Positions 51,348-62,201 of a stretch of DNA of 64,000 bases are shown piece after piece; position 1 is the stretch's first letter; each line of letters begins with the position of its first letter. Both the position numbers and the translations under genes were made by a program. Origin of the DNA: Haloplanus salinarum (GTDB lineage Archaea; Halobacteriota; Halobacteria; Halobacteriales; Haloferacaceae); contig NZ_CP101823.1 of assembly GCF_024498175.1 (NCBI RefSeq), positions 2,982,987 through 3,046,986 of the forward strand. The letters run 5' to 3'. Below the pieces are notes generated by a model that saw only the letters and a program-made list of their open reading frames with translations, searched no databases and was not told where the DNA came from.

Positions 51348-52267
51348 GCCGACACCTCCCCTTCCTCGCCCTCGGTGTACGCGAGAAACAGGTCCTCCAG
51401 CGACGTCTCCTCGGTCTGGAAGTCCTCGACCGTCACCCCGACGTCCTCCAGCGCGCCGATGACCGACGTCTTCGCGTCGGCCTCACAGGAGACGGTGACG
51501 GTGCCGCCGTCGGTCGTCGCCGAGGTGACGCCGTCGAGTGCCCGTACCGCCCCGAGGTCCTCCTCGCTGGCGGCGTCGACGGTGACCGTCAGCGTCTCGC
51601 CCTCGTCGACGGCGCCGCGCAGGCCCTCGATGCTGTCCTCCGCGACGAGTTCGCCCGCGCGCATGATGCCCACGCGGTCACACACCGCCTCGACCTGCCC
51701 CAGCACGTGACTGGAGAAGAAGACGGTCGTCCCGCGGTCGGCCTCGGCCCGAACGATATCGCGCATCTCGCGGGCGCCTCCCGGATCCAGGCCGGAGGAG
51801 GGCTCGTCGAGGATCAACAGGTCGGGTTCGCCGACCAGCGCCATGCCGAGGACGAGTCGCTGGCGCATCCCCTTGGAGTAGCCGCCGGCCTTGCGGTCGG
51901 CCGCGTCGGCGATGCCCACCCGTTCGAGCACCGCGTCGGGGTCGCCGTCCACCTCCTTCGAGCGCATGGCGAACTCGACGTGTTTGCGCCCGGTGAGACG
52001 CTCGTACACGTCGTATCCCTCGGGGAGGACGCCCGTCCGACGGCGCACCGCGACGCTGTCGCGGCCGGCGTCCATGCCGAGGACGCGCACCTCGCCTGCC
52101 GTCGGGCGGACGAAATCGAGCAACATGTTGATCGTCGTCGACTTCCCCGCACCGTTCGGTCCGAGAAAGCCGAACACCTCGCCCTCGGGGACCGTGAGGT
52201 CGAGGTCCGAGACGGCGGTGACGTCGCCGAAGCGTTTGGTCACGCCGTCGAGTTCGATTGCGGCCAT
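51344..52267 (-). CDS. ABC transporter ATP-binding protein (ABC-2 partner)
   Basis: A 307-residue ATPase with Walker A GPNGAGKSTTINML, signature YSKGMRQRLVLGMALVG, Walker B LLILDEPSSGLDP and H-loop SSHVLGQVE. The C-terminal 80 residues form a beta-rich regulatory domain (TVTVDAASEEDLGAVRALDG) found in NosF/Ycf-type ATPases. It is the first gene of the operon. Confidence 0.9.
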   Translation of the reverse strand: MAAIELDGVTKRFGDVTAVSDLDLTVPEGEVFGFLGPNGAGKSTTINMLLDFVRPTAGEVRVLGMDAGRDSVAVRRRTGVLPEGYDVYERLTGRKHVEFAMRSKEVDGDPDAVLERVGIADAADRKAGGYSKGMRQRLVLGMALVGEPDLLILDEPSSGLDPGGAREMRDIVRAEADRGTTVFFSSHVLGQVEAVCDRVGIMRAGELVAEDSIEGLRGAVDEGETLTVTVDAASEEDLGAVRALDGVTSATTDGGTVTVSCEADAKTSVIGALEDVGVTVEDFQTEETSLEDLFLAYTEGEEGEVSA

Positions 52268-52313
52268 GGGAACCCCTTGGTCCAGTCCTGGTTAAAGAGT
52301 TTAGGTGTGGGCC

Positions 52314-52583
52314 TCAGACCGTCTCCTCGGGGTCGTGGTTTTCGGCCATCCGCTCGGCCTCCGCCGCGTACCGTTCCCGCAGCGACGCCTCCTCCACGGG
52401 GGCGAGTGCGTCCCGCTCCGCCTCGACGGCCGCGGTGACGCCCCCCGACCGCTCGACGGCGATCGGTGCGCGCTCGATCCGCCGGACTGCCTCGCCGTCG
52501 GTCGTCGCGTACACCAGCGAGATCAGCCCCTTGTCGTCGTAGGTCCGCTCGACCAGCCACAGCCGCGTCGATCCGTCGCTCAT
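52314..52583 (-). CDS. Small haloarchaeal protein, 89 residues
   Basis: A small soluble protein: strands at the start (TRLWLVERTYDDKGLISLVYATTDG), then a basic-acidic helix rich in Ala and Glu (VTAAVEAERDALAPVEEASL). Not recognised. It lies between the ABC operon and the transducer gene, same strand, with 46 and 53 bases on either side. Confidence 0.6.
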   Translation of the reverse strand: MSDGSTRLWLVERTYDDKGLISLVYATTDGEAVRRIERAPIAVERSGGVTAAVEAERDALAPVEEASLRERYAAEAERMAENHDPEETV

Positions 52584-52636
52584 GGTCGGACTATCGTCGC
52601 CCGCGGGTTATATTCGCCCGGATCGTCCGCCTCGAC

Positions 52637-54262
52637 CTACCGGCCGTCGGTGCGCGCTTCGTTCGCCCGCAGTTCGTCCACGCTCCGCACGAGTTCGTCG
52701 ACCGCCGCGTCGGCCTCGTCGGCCGCCGCGACGATCCGATCGGCGGCCTCGGCCGTCTCGGTCGCCCGATCCCGGAGCGTCTCGATGGTCGCGGTCAGCT
52801 CCTCACCGGTCGCCGCCTGGTCGTCGGCCGTCCGGGACACCTCCGCGACGCCGTCCGCCACCCGGTCGATGGTCTCCGCGATCTCCTCGAACGTCTCCAG
52901 TACCTCGTCGATCTGTTCGCTCGCCGTCCCGATCCGCTCGACCGACCGGGTGGCGGCGTCGACGGTCTCGTCGGTCTGGGCCTGGAGCGTCTGGATGTCG
53001 TCCGTGATCTCCTCGGTGTGTTCGTGGGTCTGCTCGGCGAGACTCTTCACCTCCTCGGCGACGACGGCGAACCCGTCGCCGTCCTCGCCCGCCCGCGCCG
53101 CCTCGATGTTGGCGTTGAGCGCCAGCAGGTTCGTCCGGTCGGCCACCTCCGAGATGACCTCGACCACCTCCTCGATGTCGTCCATCCGGTCGCCGAGGGC
53201 CGTCACGTCCTCGACGAGTTCCTCGCCCACGTCGACGACGCTCTCGGTCGCCTCGCGGGCGTCCTCGCTCGCGTCCAACCCCTCCGTCGCCGCGCCCCGT
53301 GCCTCGTCGGCGGCCGACTCCACCTCGTCGGTCGTCGCCGCCACTTCCTCGATGCTCGCGCTGAACGACTGCATCTCCTCGGCACCCTCCTGGAGCAGGC
53401 CGTTCTGGTCGTCGACGTTCTCCGCGATGTCGGCCGCGGCCGTCGCCGTCCGGTCGATGGCGTCGGCCAGCGACTGCGTCTCGTCGTCGACCTGGCTGGC
53501 GAGGCTCTCGAACTCCTCGGCCGTCCGGTTCAACTCCGTGACGACCCCCGCGAGGCGGTCGTCGACCGCCCGTCCGTCGGCGTCGAACGCCGCCCGCGAG
53601 TCGAGGCGACCGTCGGCCAGGTCGTGGAGCGTGCCCCTGACCTCCTCGACCAGGTCCGCGACCGCCTCCTGTCGTCTGACCTCGTCGGTCCGGTCGCGGA
53701 TGGCCTGGATGACCGCCACGAACTCCCCGTCCTCGTACAGCGGCATCGACGTGTGTCGGAAGTGACGCGTATTCCCCCAGCGGTCGGTCAGCGTCTCGTC
53801 GGTCGCGTACAGCGACAGCGCCTCGTCTTCGAGTTCCACGTCCGACCGCTCGTCGGCCGATTCCGGGGCGTCGAGTACCGTCTGGGCCAGCATCTCCCGC
53901 TCCCGTCCGTCCGGGTAGAACACCGTGCTCGGAGCCGTCGACCCGATGGCCACGTCGTCGCCGTTCCCGGTCAGCTCCTCGATGCTGTGGTTCCACGCCG
54001 CGATGGCGCCGTCCCGATCGAGGATGAACACCGGCATCCCCACACCGTCGATGAGGACGTCGTCGTCGACGTTGAGGTCCACTTCGACCGTCTCGTCAGT
54101 CTCGTGGGCCCCGTTCGTCGCTCCCGTTTCGTCCGTCTCGACGTCGGCGTCCATCGATTCGATCGTGACGGCGTCGTCTCGACCGCCGTCGGTCCGACCC
54201 CGTTCGGAACGGGTGTCGCCCGCCGACGGTTCCGATCCGTGTGAGTCGGGAGCGTGATTCAT
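52637..54262 (-). CDS. Soluble PAS-containing methyl-accepting chemotaxis transducer
   Basis: A 541-residue protein with no membrane segment. The N-terminal 60 residues are acidic and disordered. A PAS domain follows (about residues 70-205; [22 protein letters not shown], then [27 protein letters not shown]). The C-terminal half is the coiled-coil signalling domain with the conserved tip [21 protein letters not shown] (about residue 372). It would sense a cytoplasmic or redox signal and feed CheA/CheW. No CheW or CheA gene is near. Confidence 0.9.
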   Translation of the reverse strand: MNHAPDSHGSEPSAGDTRSERGRTDGGRDDAVTIESMDADVETDETGATNGAHETDETVEVDLNVDDDVLIDGVGMPVFILDRDGAIAAWNHSIEELTGNGDDVAIGSTAPSTVFYPDGREREMLAQTVLDAPESADERSDVELEDEALSLYATDETLTDRWGNTRHFRHTSMPLYEDGEFVAVIQAIRDRTDEVRRQEAVADLVEEVRGTLHDLADGRLDSRAAFDADGRAVDDRLAGVVTELNRTAEEFESLASQVDDETQSLADAIDRTATAAADIAENVDDQNGLLQEGAEEMQSFSASIEEVAATTDEVESAADEARGAATEGLDASEDAREATESVVDVGEELVEDVTALGDRMDDIEEVVEVISEVADRTNLLALNANIEAARAGEDGDGFAVVAEEVKSLAEQTHEHTEEITDDIQTLQAQTDETVDAATRSVERIGTASEQIDEVLETFEEIAETIDRVADGVAEVSRTADDQAATGEELTATIETLRDRATETAEAADRIVAAADEADAAVDELVRSVDELRANEARTDGR

Positions 54263-54371
54263 GTGACTGCCGTAGCCACGTCTCTCCTTAACGTTTTCCT
54301 ACGATTCTCAACGATGAAACTCGCGGTCGACGCGTCAGGCTCATCCGTGCGGAATCGCTACGGACGCGGTG
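54263..54371. promoter_or_regulatory. Divergent promoter region between the transducer and uvrC
   Basis: An AT-rich stretch, CTTAACGTTTTCC (54287-54299), could provide TATA elements for both genes. The rest is GC-rich. No further structure seen. Confidence 0.4.
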
Positions 54372-56108
54372 ATGGACGCGAGTGGGGTTCGCGAGCGCGC
54401 CGCCGACCTCCCGACCGACCCGGGCGTCTACCTCTTCTACGCGGATGCGGACGTCCAGTACGTCGGCAAGGCGGTCGACCTCCGGGACCGCGTCCGCGCC
54501 TACGCCGACCCGCGAAGCGACCGCATCCGGCGGATGGTCGACCGCGCCGACCGGATCGACGTGGCGGTCACCGACACCGAGACCCAGGCGCTCCTGCTGG
54601 AGGCAAATCTCATCAAGCGCCACCAGCCGCGGTACAACGTCCGCCTGAAGGACGACAAATCCTACCCGCTGGTCCAACTCACCGACCACCGGATCCCCCG
54701 GATCGAGGTGACTCGGGACCCCGACGAGGGGGCGACCGTGTTCGGGCCATTCACCGAGAAGGGAAGCGTCGAGACGGTCGTGAAGGCGATCCGCGAGGTG
54801 TACGGCCTCCGTGGCTGTTCCGACCACAAGTATCGCGGCCGGGACCGTCCCTGTCTCGACTACGAGATGGGCCTGTGTAGCGCGCCCTGCACCGACGAGA
54901 TCGATCCCGCCTCGTACGCCGAGGACGTCCGCGCGGCGGTCCGCTTTTTCGAGGGCGAGACGGGCGCACTGGCCGATCCGCTCCGCCGGGGGATGGCGGC
55001 TGCCGCGGAGGCACAGTCCTTCGAGCGCGCCGCCAACCTCCGGGACCGCCTCGACGTCGTCGAGTCGTTCCACGGGTCGGGTGGCGAGGCGGTGACCGCG
55101 CCGGCCGACGAGCGCACGGTCGACGTGCTGGGTGCGGCGGTGGAAGGCGACCGGGCGACGGTCGCCCGTCTCCACAGCGAGCGTGGCCAACTCGTCGACC
55201 GGTCGCGACACCGCCTCGACGCCCCCGAGGGCGAGGACCGCACCGCGGCCCTCCTCGCGGCGTTCATCCCTCAGTACTACGCCGACCGCGACCTCCCCGA
55301 CGCCGTCCTCCTCCCCGAGCGCCTCGACGACGACGAGGTGCGTGCGTGGCTGGACGCGGCGGGCGTCGCCCTGCGCGTCCCCGGCGCCGGTCGCGAGGCC
55401 AAACTGGTCGACCTCGCGCTCAAGAACGCGCGCAGTCGGACCGGCCGCGACGACGGCGGCGCCCGCCTCGCCGACGCGCTCGGCCTCGACGGACGGGTCG
55501 AGCGCATCGAGGGGTTCGACGTGAGCCACACGGGCGGTCGGTCGGCCGTCGGCAGCGACGTCTGTTTCGTCGACGGGAGCGCCGAGAAGGCGGCCTACCG
55601 CCGGAAGAAGCTCACCGACCGCAACGACGACTACGCGAACATGCGCGAACTCGTCCGCTGGCGGGCCGACCGGGCCGTCGACGGGACGGACGACCGCCCC
55701 GATCCGGACCTTCTCCTGATCGACGGCGGCGAGGGGCAACTGGCGGCCGCCCGGGACGCCCTCGCCGAGGCAGGGTGGGACGTCCCCGCCGTCGCGCTGG
55801 CGAAGGCCGACGAGCGGGTGATCGCGCCCGACGGCGTCCACGACTGGGACGCCGACGCGCCACACCTCCACCTCCTCCAGCGCGTCCGCGACGAGGCCCA
55901 TCGCTTTGCCGTCCAGTACCACGGCACCGTCCGCGACGAGGTGTCGACGGCCCTGGACGAGGTGCCGGGCGTCGGCCCCGAGACGCGACGGCGACTCCTC
56001 CGACGGTTCGGGAGCGTCGAGAACGTGCGGGCGGCCTCGGTCGCGGATCTACGGGACGTCGAGGGTGTCGGTGAGAAGACGGTCGAGGCGCTGATGAGAC
56101 GACTGTAG
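54372..56108 (+). CDS. uvrC: Excinuclease ABC subunit C
   Basis: A 578-residue UvrC: N-terminal GIY-YIG nuclease ([18 protein letters not shown]), UVR-type linker, RNase H-like nuclease core ([13 protein letters not shown] and [13 protein letters not shown], with acidic catalytic residues) and a C-terminal tandem HhH ([18 protein letters not shown]). It makes the dual incisions in nucleotide excision repair. The start is ATG at 54372, one codon after GTG 54369. No uvrA or uvrB is in the window. Confidence 0.95.
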   Translation: MDASGVRERAADLPTDPGVYLFYADADVQYVGKAVDLRDRVRAYADPRSDRIRRMVDRADRIDVAVTDTETQALLLEANLIKRHQPRYNVRLKDDKSYPLVQLTDHRIPRIEVTRDPDEGATVFGPFTEKGSVETVVKAIREVYGLRGCSDHKYRGRDRPCLDYEMGLCSAPCTDEIDPASYAEDVRAAVRFFEGETGALADPLRRGMAAAAEAQSFERAANLRDRLDVVESFHGSGGEAVTAPADERTVDVLGAAVEGDRATVARLHSERGQLVDRSRHRLDAPEGEDRTAALLAAFIPQYYADRDLPDAVLLPERLDDDEVRAWLDAAGVALRVPGAGREAKLVDLALKNARSRTGRDDGGARLADALGLDGRVERIEGFDVSHTGGRSAVGSDVCFVDGSAEKAAYRRKKLTDRNDDYANMRELVRWRADRAVDGTDDRPDPDLLLIDGGEGQLAAARDALAEAGWDVPAVALAKADERVIAPDGVHDWDADAPHLHLLQRVRDEAHRFAVQYHGTVRDEVSTALDEVPGVGPETRRRLLRRFGSVENVRAASVADLRDVEGVGEKTVEALMRRL

Positions 56109-56219
56109 CGAGCAGGCGGCGCCCTGTCGGCGACGCGGGACGTGGCGCCGCGCTCCCGCGAGCGTCCCGCGGCCCTCGTCAGGTCACGGGGCCGGTGGCC
56201 GCGGGATCGATGATAAACC

Positions 56220-57134
56220 TCAGGCGATCTTCCCGTACTGGTCGGCGAGTTTCTCGGCGGCCTCGTCCATCAGGTCGGTCTCGTAGTCGGCCAGGTCCCA
56301 CTCGACGACCTCCTCGACGCCGTTCGCGCCGAGTCTGAGGGGGACGCCGAACGCGGTGTCCGCGTGGCCGTACTCGCCGTCGAGGGCGATGCTCCCAGGG
56401 AGCACTTCGCCGGTGTCCCGGAGGACGGCCTCGACCGTGTGGGCGACGCCCGTCGCGGGCCCCCACTCGGTCGCACCCTTGCGTTCGATGACGTCCATCG
56501 CCGACTCCTGGAGGTTGCCGAGGATCTCCTCACGTTCGTCGGCCGAGAACTCGGGGTCGCGGCCGTCGACCCGGACCTTCGAGAAGACGGGCACCTGCGC
56601 GTCGCCGTGTTCGCCGAGGATCGTCGCCTCGACGTTCCGGACGGGCGTGTCGAACCGCCGGGAGAGGACGTAGCGAAAGCGCGCCGAGTCCAGGCGGCCG
56701 CCGAACCCGATCACCGTGTGCCGGTCGCGGTCGCCCGTCTCGTAGAGGTGACGGTTGAGGAGGTCCACCGGGTTCGAGGTGGTGATCGAGACGAAGTCGT
56801 CGTTGTACTCGGCGATGGAGGAGCCGATGTCCTCCATGATGGGGGCGTTGTCGCCCGCGAGGTCGATCCGGGTCTGTCCGGGCTTGCGGGGGATGCCCGC
56901 CGTGATGACGACCACCTCCGACCCCTCGGTCGCCGCGTAGTCGCCCTGCCGGACGACCGTGTTCGAGTCGTAGGCGACGCCGTGGTTCACGTCGGCCGCC
57001 TGCCCGACCGTCTCGGCCTCCATGTCCGGGATGTCGACCAGGACGAGTTCGTCCGCGATGTCGCGGAGCGCGATGTTGTACGCCGTCGCGGCCCCGACGG
57101 TGCCCGCCGCGCCGATGACGCTCACTTTCGTCAT
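56220..57134 (-). CDS. mdh: Malate dehydrogenase
   Basis: A 304-residue LDH/MDH-type enzyme: NAD motif [18 protein letters not shown], catalytic HGDAQ (His about 178 in [10 protein letters not shown]), and a TSNPVDLL substrate loop. Haloarchaeal MDH is tetrameric and chloride-stabilised. Start ATG at 57134; upstream in-frame codons do not look coding. TTTCACC/TTAAACG boxes lie upstream. Confidence 0.95.
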   Translation of the reverse strand: MTKVSVIGAAGTVGAATAYNIALRDIADELVLVDIPDMEAETVGQAADVNHGVAYDSNTVVRQGDYAATEGSEVVVITAGIPRKPGQTRIDLAGDNAPIMEDIGSSIAEYNDDFVSITTSNPVDLLNRHLYETGDRDRHTVIGFGGRLDSARFRYVLSRRFDTPVRNVEATILGEHGDAQVPVFSKVRVDGRDPEFSADEREEILGNLQESAMDVIERKGATEWGPATGVAHTVEAVLRDTGEVLPGSIALDGEYGHADTAFGVPLRLGANGVEEVVEWDLADYETDLMDEAAEKLADQYGKIA

Positions 57135-57257
57135 TTCACCTACCTTTGGCCGGGGGTCCCGATTAAACGCTTCGGAACACCCGACCGTCGGACGGCGGCG
57201 ATGTCCCCTGATCGCCGTCCCGTGGGGTTTTTCGACCTCGGCCGCCTCTCTCCGTCC

Positions 57258-57896
57258 ATGAGCGAGTTCGACAAGGAGGCGGAGCGCGAGCGACTCCGGG
57301 AGAAGTACGAGCAGGACCGGGAGAAGCGCGCGTCGACACAGCGCATGAGCGAACTCCTCCTGAAGGGGGCGACGATGACCAACAACCACTGCGACGCGTG
57401 TGGGGACCCCATCTTCCGCTACGACGGCGAGGAGTTCTGCCCGACGTGTCAGGCCCCGAACGCCGACGCCGAGGACGCCTCGTCCGCGGCAGCCGAGGCG
57501 GACGCCGACCCCGCCGAGACGGGCGCCGACGCGACCGGAGCGGACGCCGACCCCGCCGAGACGGGCGCCGACGCCCAAGCGGTCCGGGACGAGACGGACA
57601 CGGAGGCCGGTCCCTCGGCACCGGCCGTCGCCCGGGACCGTCGCCCCGCTCCGACCGGCGGGGACGCCGACCCGCCGGCTGCCGACCGGTCTCGTGGTGC
57701 CGCCGGGGGCCGCGGCGCGGGGACCGGAGCCGCGCCGGACCTCGACGACACCCGGGCGTCGCTCTCGCGGACGCTCGATCGGTTCGCGCGCGCAGCGGAA
57801 GAGACGGACGACCCCCGTCGCGCCAGGGAGCTGCTGGCCGCCGCCCGCGAAGCCGCCGAGACGCTCGCGGCGCTCGACGGGCGCAGTCGGTTCTAG
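57258..57896 (+). CDS. Zinc-ribbon SSSCA1 (p27)-like protein with an internal repeat
   Basis: A 212-residue protein: N-terminal basic-acidic helix ([16 protein letters not shown]), a zinc ribbon (CDACG, CPTC, about residues 44-64) matching the Sjogren's/scleroderma autoantigen 1 layout, a disordered Ala/Asp/Gly-rich middle and a C-terminal helix ([17 protein letters not shown]). The middle has a 14-residue unit in tandem (57498-57532 and 57540-57574). It ends in a 4-base overlap with convergent hef. Function in archaea unknown. Confidence 0.8.
   Translation: MSEFDKEAERERLREKYEQDREKRASTQRMSELLLKGATMTNNHCDACGDPIFRYDGEEFCPTCQAPNADAEDASSAAAEADADPAETGADATGADADPAETGADAQAVRDETDTEAGPSAPAVARDRRPAPTGGDADPPAADRSRGAAGGRGAGTGAAPDLDDTRASLSRTLDRFARAAEETDDPRRARELLAAAREAAETLAALDGRSRF
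57498..57574 (+). repeat. 42-bp direct repeat inside the SSSCA1-like gene
   Basis: Bases 57498-57532 recur exactly at 57540-57574 (period 42, two units), encoding [12 protein letters not shown] twice. In frame, so it only lengthens the disordered linker. Likely a polymorphic minisatellite. Confidence 0.85.
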
Positions 57897-60289
57897 TCGT
57901 AGTCGCTGCCGACCACGGTCCGGATGCGGTCGGCGGTCACCTCGCCGACCCCGTCGACCGCCAGCAGGTCTTCCTCCCGGGCGGTCATCACCGCCTCGAC
58001 GCTCCCGAAGTGTTCCAGGAGCGAGCGGGCGGTCACGGGGCCGATGTCCGCGATGGCACCCACGACGTACTCCTGTTGCTCGTCGAGGGTCTTCGCGCTC
58101 TTCTCGCCGTGGACGCTGACGGCGCGGTCGCTGGTCGTCTGTTCGCGTTTCGCGAGCACTGCCAGCAGGTCAGCCGTGTCCGCCTCCCCTTCGGTCCGCA
58201 GGACGCTCACGCCGAAGTCGACCGAGAGCGACGCCAGCGCGCCGCGGATGGCGTCGGGGTGGACGTTTCGCTCCTCGTAAAGTCCCTCACCCTCCAGCAG
58301 GACGACCGGCCGCGCGTAGTGACGGGAGAGGTCGCCCACCTGCTCGAACAGCGAGCGGTCGCCGCCGGTGAGCGTATCGAGGAAATCGGACACGGTCTTG
58401 CGCTCGACGGCCACGCGGTCCGAGACGACGTAGTCGCCGACCGATAGCGTCTCCAGTCGCGTCTCGACGCCCTCGCGGGTCGAGAGGTCCCGTGCGATGG
58501 CCGAGTCGAGTTCCCGCTGGTCGACGACGATTTCGACCCCCTCGTCGTCACCCTCGGCGGTCGCGACGACGCCGTCGTCGTCCGTCGATCCGGAGCCGTC
58601 GTCCGCGCTCCCGAACTGGGCCAGCCCCGGCTGTGCGCTCGCCCCGCCGTCGGCCTCCGCGGCGCTCCCTCCCTCGTCTCCGGCCGACGACTCGTCGTCG
58701 AACGAGTCGAGGGCGGTCTGGCCGTCGTCGAGTTCAGCCGCCATCTCGTCGGCGACGCCTTTCAGCTTCGCCAACTCGTCTTCCATCTCCTGCTCCCGGC
58801 GGCGGGAGATCCAGAAGAACGCCTCGTCGCGGGTGTCCTCGGCCATGAGGACGACGACACGGCCTTCCTCCTGGCGCCCGGTCCGGCCCTTCCGCTGGAT
58901 CGATCGGATCGCCGTGGGAACGGGTTCGTAAAACAGGACCAGGTCGACCTCGGGGACGTCCAGTCCCTCCTCGGCGACGGAGGTGGAGACCAGCACCTCG
59001 AACTCGCCGGCCCGGAAGGCGTCGAGCGTCTCGCCTTGCTCTTTCTGGGTCATGCCGTCGGAGCCGTCCTTGTCGCCCTGGCCGACGAACCGCTGCACGT
59101 CGAAGCTCTCGCTCAGGAAGTCGGTGAGTGCCTCGGCGGTGTCCCGCGACTCCGTGAAGACGATGACGCGCTCGCCGCCGCCGATGCCGAGGGTCTGGGC
59201 CAGCAGGACGCGGGTCTGCCGGAACTTCGGGTGGAGGTCGTCGAACTCCTCGGCCGTCCGCATCGCGTCCCGCACCTTCGGCTCCGCGACTAGCCGCTGA
59301 CTCGCCTTCGACGCACCCGAGGCGCGGGCGGCGTTGCGCTGGCGCTCGAAGTATCTGCGGAGGGACTCCACCGACTGTGTCTCCGCGAGTTCCACGGCCC
59401 GACGAAGCTTCATCACCTCGGCGTGGACGGACATCCCCTCGTAGCCCTCGGACTGGTCGGCGTCGATGAGGTCCTGCAGCTGTCCGCGCATCCGGTTGAG
59501 GTCCCGCTGTGAGAGGTCCGGACTCGTCGTGTTCGTGACGCCGAGTTCCTTCAGCGTCTCCAGGCGGTCGACGATCACCTCGTTGATCGCGTCCCTGATC
59601 TCCAGTATCGTGTCAGGGAGGGTTACCCGCTCCCACTCGACGTCCGTGTCGTGGGTGTACTCGGCCACGTCGGCGTCGTCCTCGGTCATCACCGCCACCT
59701 CGTGCAGGCCGAGGTTCTCACAGACGGTCATGATCGCCTCCTCGTCGCCGCCGGGCGAGGCGCTCATCCCCGTCACCAGCGGCGCCTCGGCGTCCGCGTG
59801 GTAGCGCTCCGCGATGTAGACGTAGGCGTAGTCGCCGGTCGCGCGGTGACACTCGTCGAAGGTCAGGTGTGTCACGTCGGCAAGCGAGATGCGGCCGCCG
59901 ATCAGGTCGTTCTCGACGACCTGCGGCGTCGCGATGACCACCCGGCTCTCGGTCCAGAGGTCGGCCCGGTCGTCCGGTCGCACCTCCCCGGTGAAGACGG
60001 TTATCGCGTCGTCCGGAACCGTGAGCGCCTCGCGGTAGAACGCGGCGTGTTGCTGGACCAGCGGCTTGGTCGGCGCGAGAAAGAGCGCCGTCCCGCCGAC
60101 CTCGTGGAGGCGGTCGGCGGTCACGAGCAGGCTCACCGTCGTCTTGCCGAGGCCCGTCGGCAGGCAGACGAGGGTGTGGTCCTCGCTCGCGGTGTCAGCG
60201 AGTCGCCGCTGGTACTCCCGCCGCTCGATGACCTCGGGGACCAACAGGGGGTGGTCGACGTACGCTCGGTCGTCGTCGGTGGCCGCCAT
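57893..60289 (-). CDS. hef: Hef helicase/nuclease (FANCM/XPF family)
   Basis: A 798-residue fused enzyme: SF2 helicase (Walker [16 protein letters not shown] box about residue 145, motif [11 protein letters not shown]), a disordered acidic linker (about 520-600), an XPF-type nuclease with ERKTVSD (ERKxxxD catalytic motif, about residue 640) and a C-terminal HhH2. It processes stalled forks. Two QxxLxxF motifs in the linker (QTALDSF about 519, QPGLAQF about 553) look like PCNA-binding boxes. Confidence 0.94.
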   Translation of the reverse strand: MAATDDDRAYVDHPLLVPEVIERREYQRRLADTASEDHTLVCLPTGLGKTTVSLLVTADRLHEVGGTALFLAPTKPLVQQHAAFYREALTVPDDAITVFTGEVRPDDRADLWTESRVVIATPQVVENDLIGGRISLADVTHLTFDECHRATGDYAYVYIAERYHADAEAPLVTGMSASPGGDEEAIMTVCENLGLHEVAVMTEDDADVAEYTHDTDVEWERVTLPDTILEIRDAINEVIVDRLETLKELGVTNTTSPDLSQRDLNRMRGQLQDLIDADQSEGYEGMSVHAEVMKLRRAVELAETQSVESLRRYFERQRNAARASGASKASQRLVAEPKVRDAMRTAEEFDDLHPKFRQTRVLLAQTLGIGGGERVIVFTESRDTAEALTDFLSESFDVQRFVGQGDKDGSDGMTQKEQGETLDAFRAGEFEVLVSTSVAEEGLDVPEVDLVLFYEPVPTAIRSIQRKGRTGRQEEGRVVVLMAEDTRDEAFFWISRRREQEMEDELAKLKGVADEMAAELDDGQTALDSFDDESSAGDEGGSAAEADGGASAQPGLAQFGSADDGSGSTDDDGVVATAEGDDEGVEIVVDQRELDSAIARDLSTREGVETRLETLSVGDYVVSDRVAVERKTVSDFLDTLTGGDRSLFEQVGDLSRHYARPVVLLEGEGLYEERNVHPDAIRGALASLSVDFGVSVLRTEGEADTADLLAVLAKREQTTSDRAVSVHGEKSAKTLDEQQEYVVGAIADIGPVTARSLLEHFGSVEAVMTAREEDLLAVDGVGEVTADRIRTVVGSDYD

Positions 60290-60383
60290 CGTCCGAACGT
60301 GGTCGCCGGCGGGGTTAAGGGTTGGCGAACCGCGGTGAAAGTGGTCCGTCCCGGCGGCCGCCGTCTCCGAGGGCGCCGCCCGT

Positions 60384-60653
60384 CTAGACCATCCGCTCGC
60401 CGTCGTCGTCGTACAGTTCGATGGCGTCGACCGGACAAGTCCGTGCCGCGAACTCGGCGTCGAGTTCGGCGTCCTCGGGCACCTCGCGAACGAACAGGTC
60501 CGGGTCCGTCTCCTCGCTCCCCGCGAGGTCCGCCTTCCCGTCGTCGCGGTTCTCCTCGAACGCCGCCCACTCCTCGACGCACTGGTACATCCCGATGCAG
60601 GTGTCGCGGTCGAACTCGACGTGCATACGCTCCCCTAGCAGGTTCTCGGGCAT
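60384..60653 (-). CDS. Ferredoxin with three cluster cysteines
   Basis: An 89-residue single-cluster ferredoxin. The N-terminal motif is CIGMYQC, so the second of the usual four cysteines is replaced, and the last ligand is in CPVDAIELY. A central acidic insert (about 25 residues) separates them. [3Fe-4S] is likely. Start ATG at 60653; an internal ATG at 60626 is possible. It is monocistronic. Confidence 0.85.
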   Translation of the reverse strand: MPENLLGERMHVEFDRDTCIGMYQCVEEWAAFEENRDDGKADLAGSEETDPDLFVREVPEDAELDAEFAARTCPVDAIELYDDDGERMV

Positions 60654-60712
60654 AGGCGTGGTGCCCGACTCCGGCCCGCCGCTCCGGCGGGCCGCCCGGC
60701 CGCGCACGCGAC

Positions 60713-61399
60713 TCAGTTCGTCGTCGACTTCGACTCGCCGCCGTTCTCCGGCGGTTCGACGCCCTCGACGACCTCCGCGATCTCCGTCTGCTTCTCGGTG
60801 TCGACGTGCCAGCGGTCGACGCTGTCCTCGTAGCTCGCCAGCCGGTCGCTCACCGCCGCCTTGAGGTCGTCGTCGTTGATGTTCACCTCGAAGACGAACT
60901 GATCCTCGTCGCCGCCACGCGCCGTCTTCTGGATGTTGGCGCTCACGAGTTCGTTGTCGAAGTAGTAGGGGGCGAGCTGTGTCATCACCTTCCGGTAGAC
61001 GGTGTCCTCGACCGCCCGGAGTGCCTTCCGCCCCGCCGAGTCGGCGGCCCGGGCGACGTAGTTGATCGAGTCCTGCCACTGTTCGACCGCGCCCTCGTTG
61101 TCGCCCTCCTCGACGCGCTCGTAGGACTCGGAGAGCTTCTCGCCGGCCGTGCGGAGGTCCTCGTCGGGGTTCTTGCCCGCCTTCTCGCCTTCCCCCTCGC
61201 CGACGCTCGCCTGCTCGGCCGTCTTCTCGTTGACGTCCTCGCCGAGGCGCTCGTGGGACTTGGGTCGCCACTCGTCCCACTCCTCGAACGCCTCGCCGCC
61301 GCCGCCGGCCTCGCGGAGGGCGTGCGTGATGCGTTCGCCGTGTTCGACGATCTCCGGCCACGTCCCCCGGCGCTTGAATCCGGACACGCTCTCTTCCAT
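60713..61399 (-). CDS. DUF5828 family protein
   Basis: A 228-residue acidic soluble protein, mostly helical, with the segments GTWPEIVEHGERITHALREAG and EEWDEWRPKSHERLGEDVNEKTAEQAS. I recall this pattern as DUF5828 of haloarchaea, function unknown. A glycine/acid-rich insert (about 65-80) and a C-terminal beta part (DQFVFEVNINDDDLKAAV) follow. Confidence 0.75.
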   Translation of the reverse strand: MEESVSGFKRRGTWPEIVEHGERITHALREAGGGGEAFEEWDEWRPKSHERLGEDVNEKTAEQASVGEGEGEKAGKNPDEDLRTAGEKLSESYERVEEGDNEGAVEQWQDSINYVARAADSAGRKALRAVEDTVYRKVMTQLAPYYFDNELVSANIQKTARGGDEDQFVFEVNINDDDLKAAVSDRLASYEDSVDRWHVDTEKQTEIAEVVEGVEPPENGGESKSTTN

Positions 61400-61506
61400 C
61401 GCTTGTCAGGCCCTCAGGGCGTCGGTGCACAAAACCGTTCCGTGCCACGCCGAGCCGTGACGCCTGCGACGACGACCTTTTTGTATCGCCACGACCGGGT
61501 TGGCGT

Positions 61507-61878
61507 ATGGGTTACCACGTCGTCGACACGGACGAGGTCGAACCGGACCCCGACCGCCCCTGTACGCGCCGGTCGCTGTCCGACCCCGCCGGCCTCTCGG
61601 AGATGGCGATCAACCGCTACACGGCCGAACCGGGCGAGGAACTGCCGCTCGCCTACCACTACCACGACGACCAGGAGGAGGCCTTCTACGTCCTCTCGGG
61701 GACGCTCCACGTCGACACGCCCGAAGGAACCCTGGAGGCGGGGCCGGATACGCTGCTCACGGTCGACCCCGGCAGCCCGCAGTTCGCGTACAACCCCGAG
61801 GACGCGACCGAGACCGTCGACGTCGTCGCTATCGGCGCGCCGGCGGTCGACGGCGACGTCCACGCCTACGAGCCCTAA
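61507..61878 (+). CDS. Cupin domain protein
   Basis: A 123-residue single beta-barrel. The two cupin motifs are visible: LAYHYHDDQEEAFYVLSGTLHV (His/His/Glu metal ligands) and a later PQFAYNPEDATE in motif 2, where the usual second histidine is Gln/Phe-like. It could bind a metal and a small ligand; substrate unknown. TTTTTGTAT (about 61478) is the likely TATA box. Confidence 0.85.
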   Translation: MGYHVVDTDEVEPDPDRPCTRRSLSDPAGLSEMAINRYTAEPGEELPLAYHYHDDQEEAFYVLSGTLHVDTPEGTLEAGPDTLLTVDPGSPQFAYNPEDATETVDVVAIGAPAVDGDVHAYEP

Positions 61879-62078
61879 CGGTTCCAGACGAACCGCGTCA
61901 CCGCGTCGTCGATCCGCGTCGAGACCCGCGCGAGCCACGCCTCCGGGGACGCCCGCTCCATCGACTCGCGGTCGACCTCGATCCGTTCGTCGCCGAACGG
62001 GTCGTGGTCGTCCTCGTCGACCGCGTCGACGACGACGCTCATCGAGCAGCGGCCGCACGCTTCGGTATCCTTCGCCAT
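61875..62078 (-). CDS. Small CxxC protein, 67 residues
   Basis: The N-terminal CGRC knuckle (about residue 8) is followed by an acidic patch and a C-terminal helix (SPEAWLARVSTRIDDAVTRF). A single zinc knuckle would need dimerisation or extra ligands. Not recognised. It overlaps the convergent cupin gene by 4 bases. Confidence 0.6.
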   Translation of the reverse strand: MAKDTEACGRCSMSVVVDAVDEDDHDPFGDERIEVDRESMERASPEAWLARVSTRIDDAVTRFVWNR

Positions 62079-62201
62079 CGTCCGTGTTTGGGCCGCCAGC
62101 GGCTTAAATCCCGGCCGCGATGCGCTTTTCACCGTCGCCGGAGTACGCCCCCCCATGCACCGACTCGCGACGCCGACACCGACCCGCCGCCGTCGCCGCC
62201 G

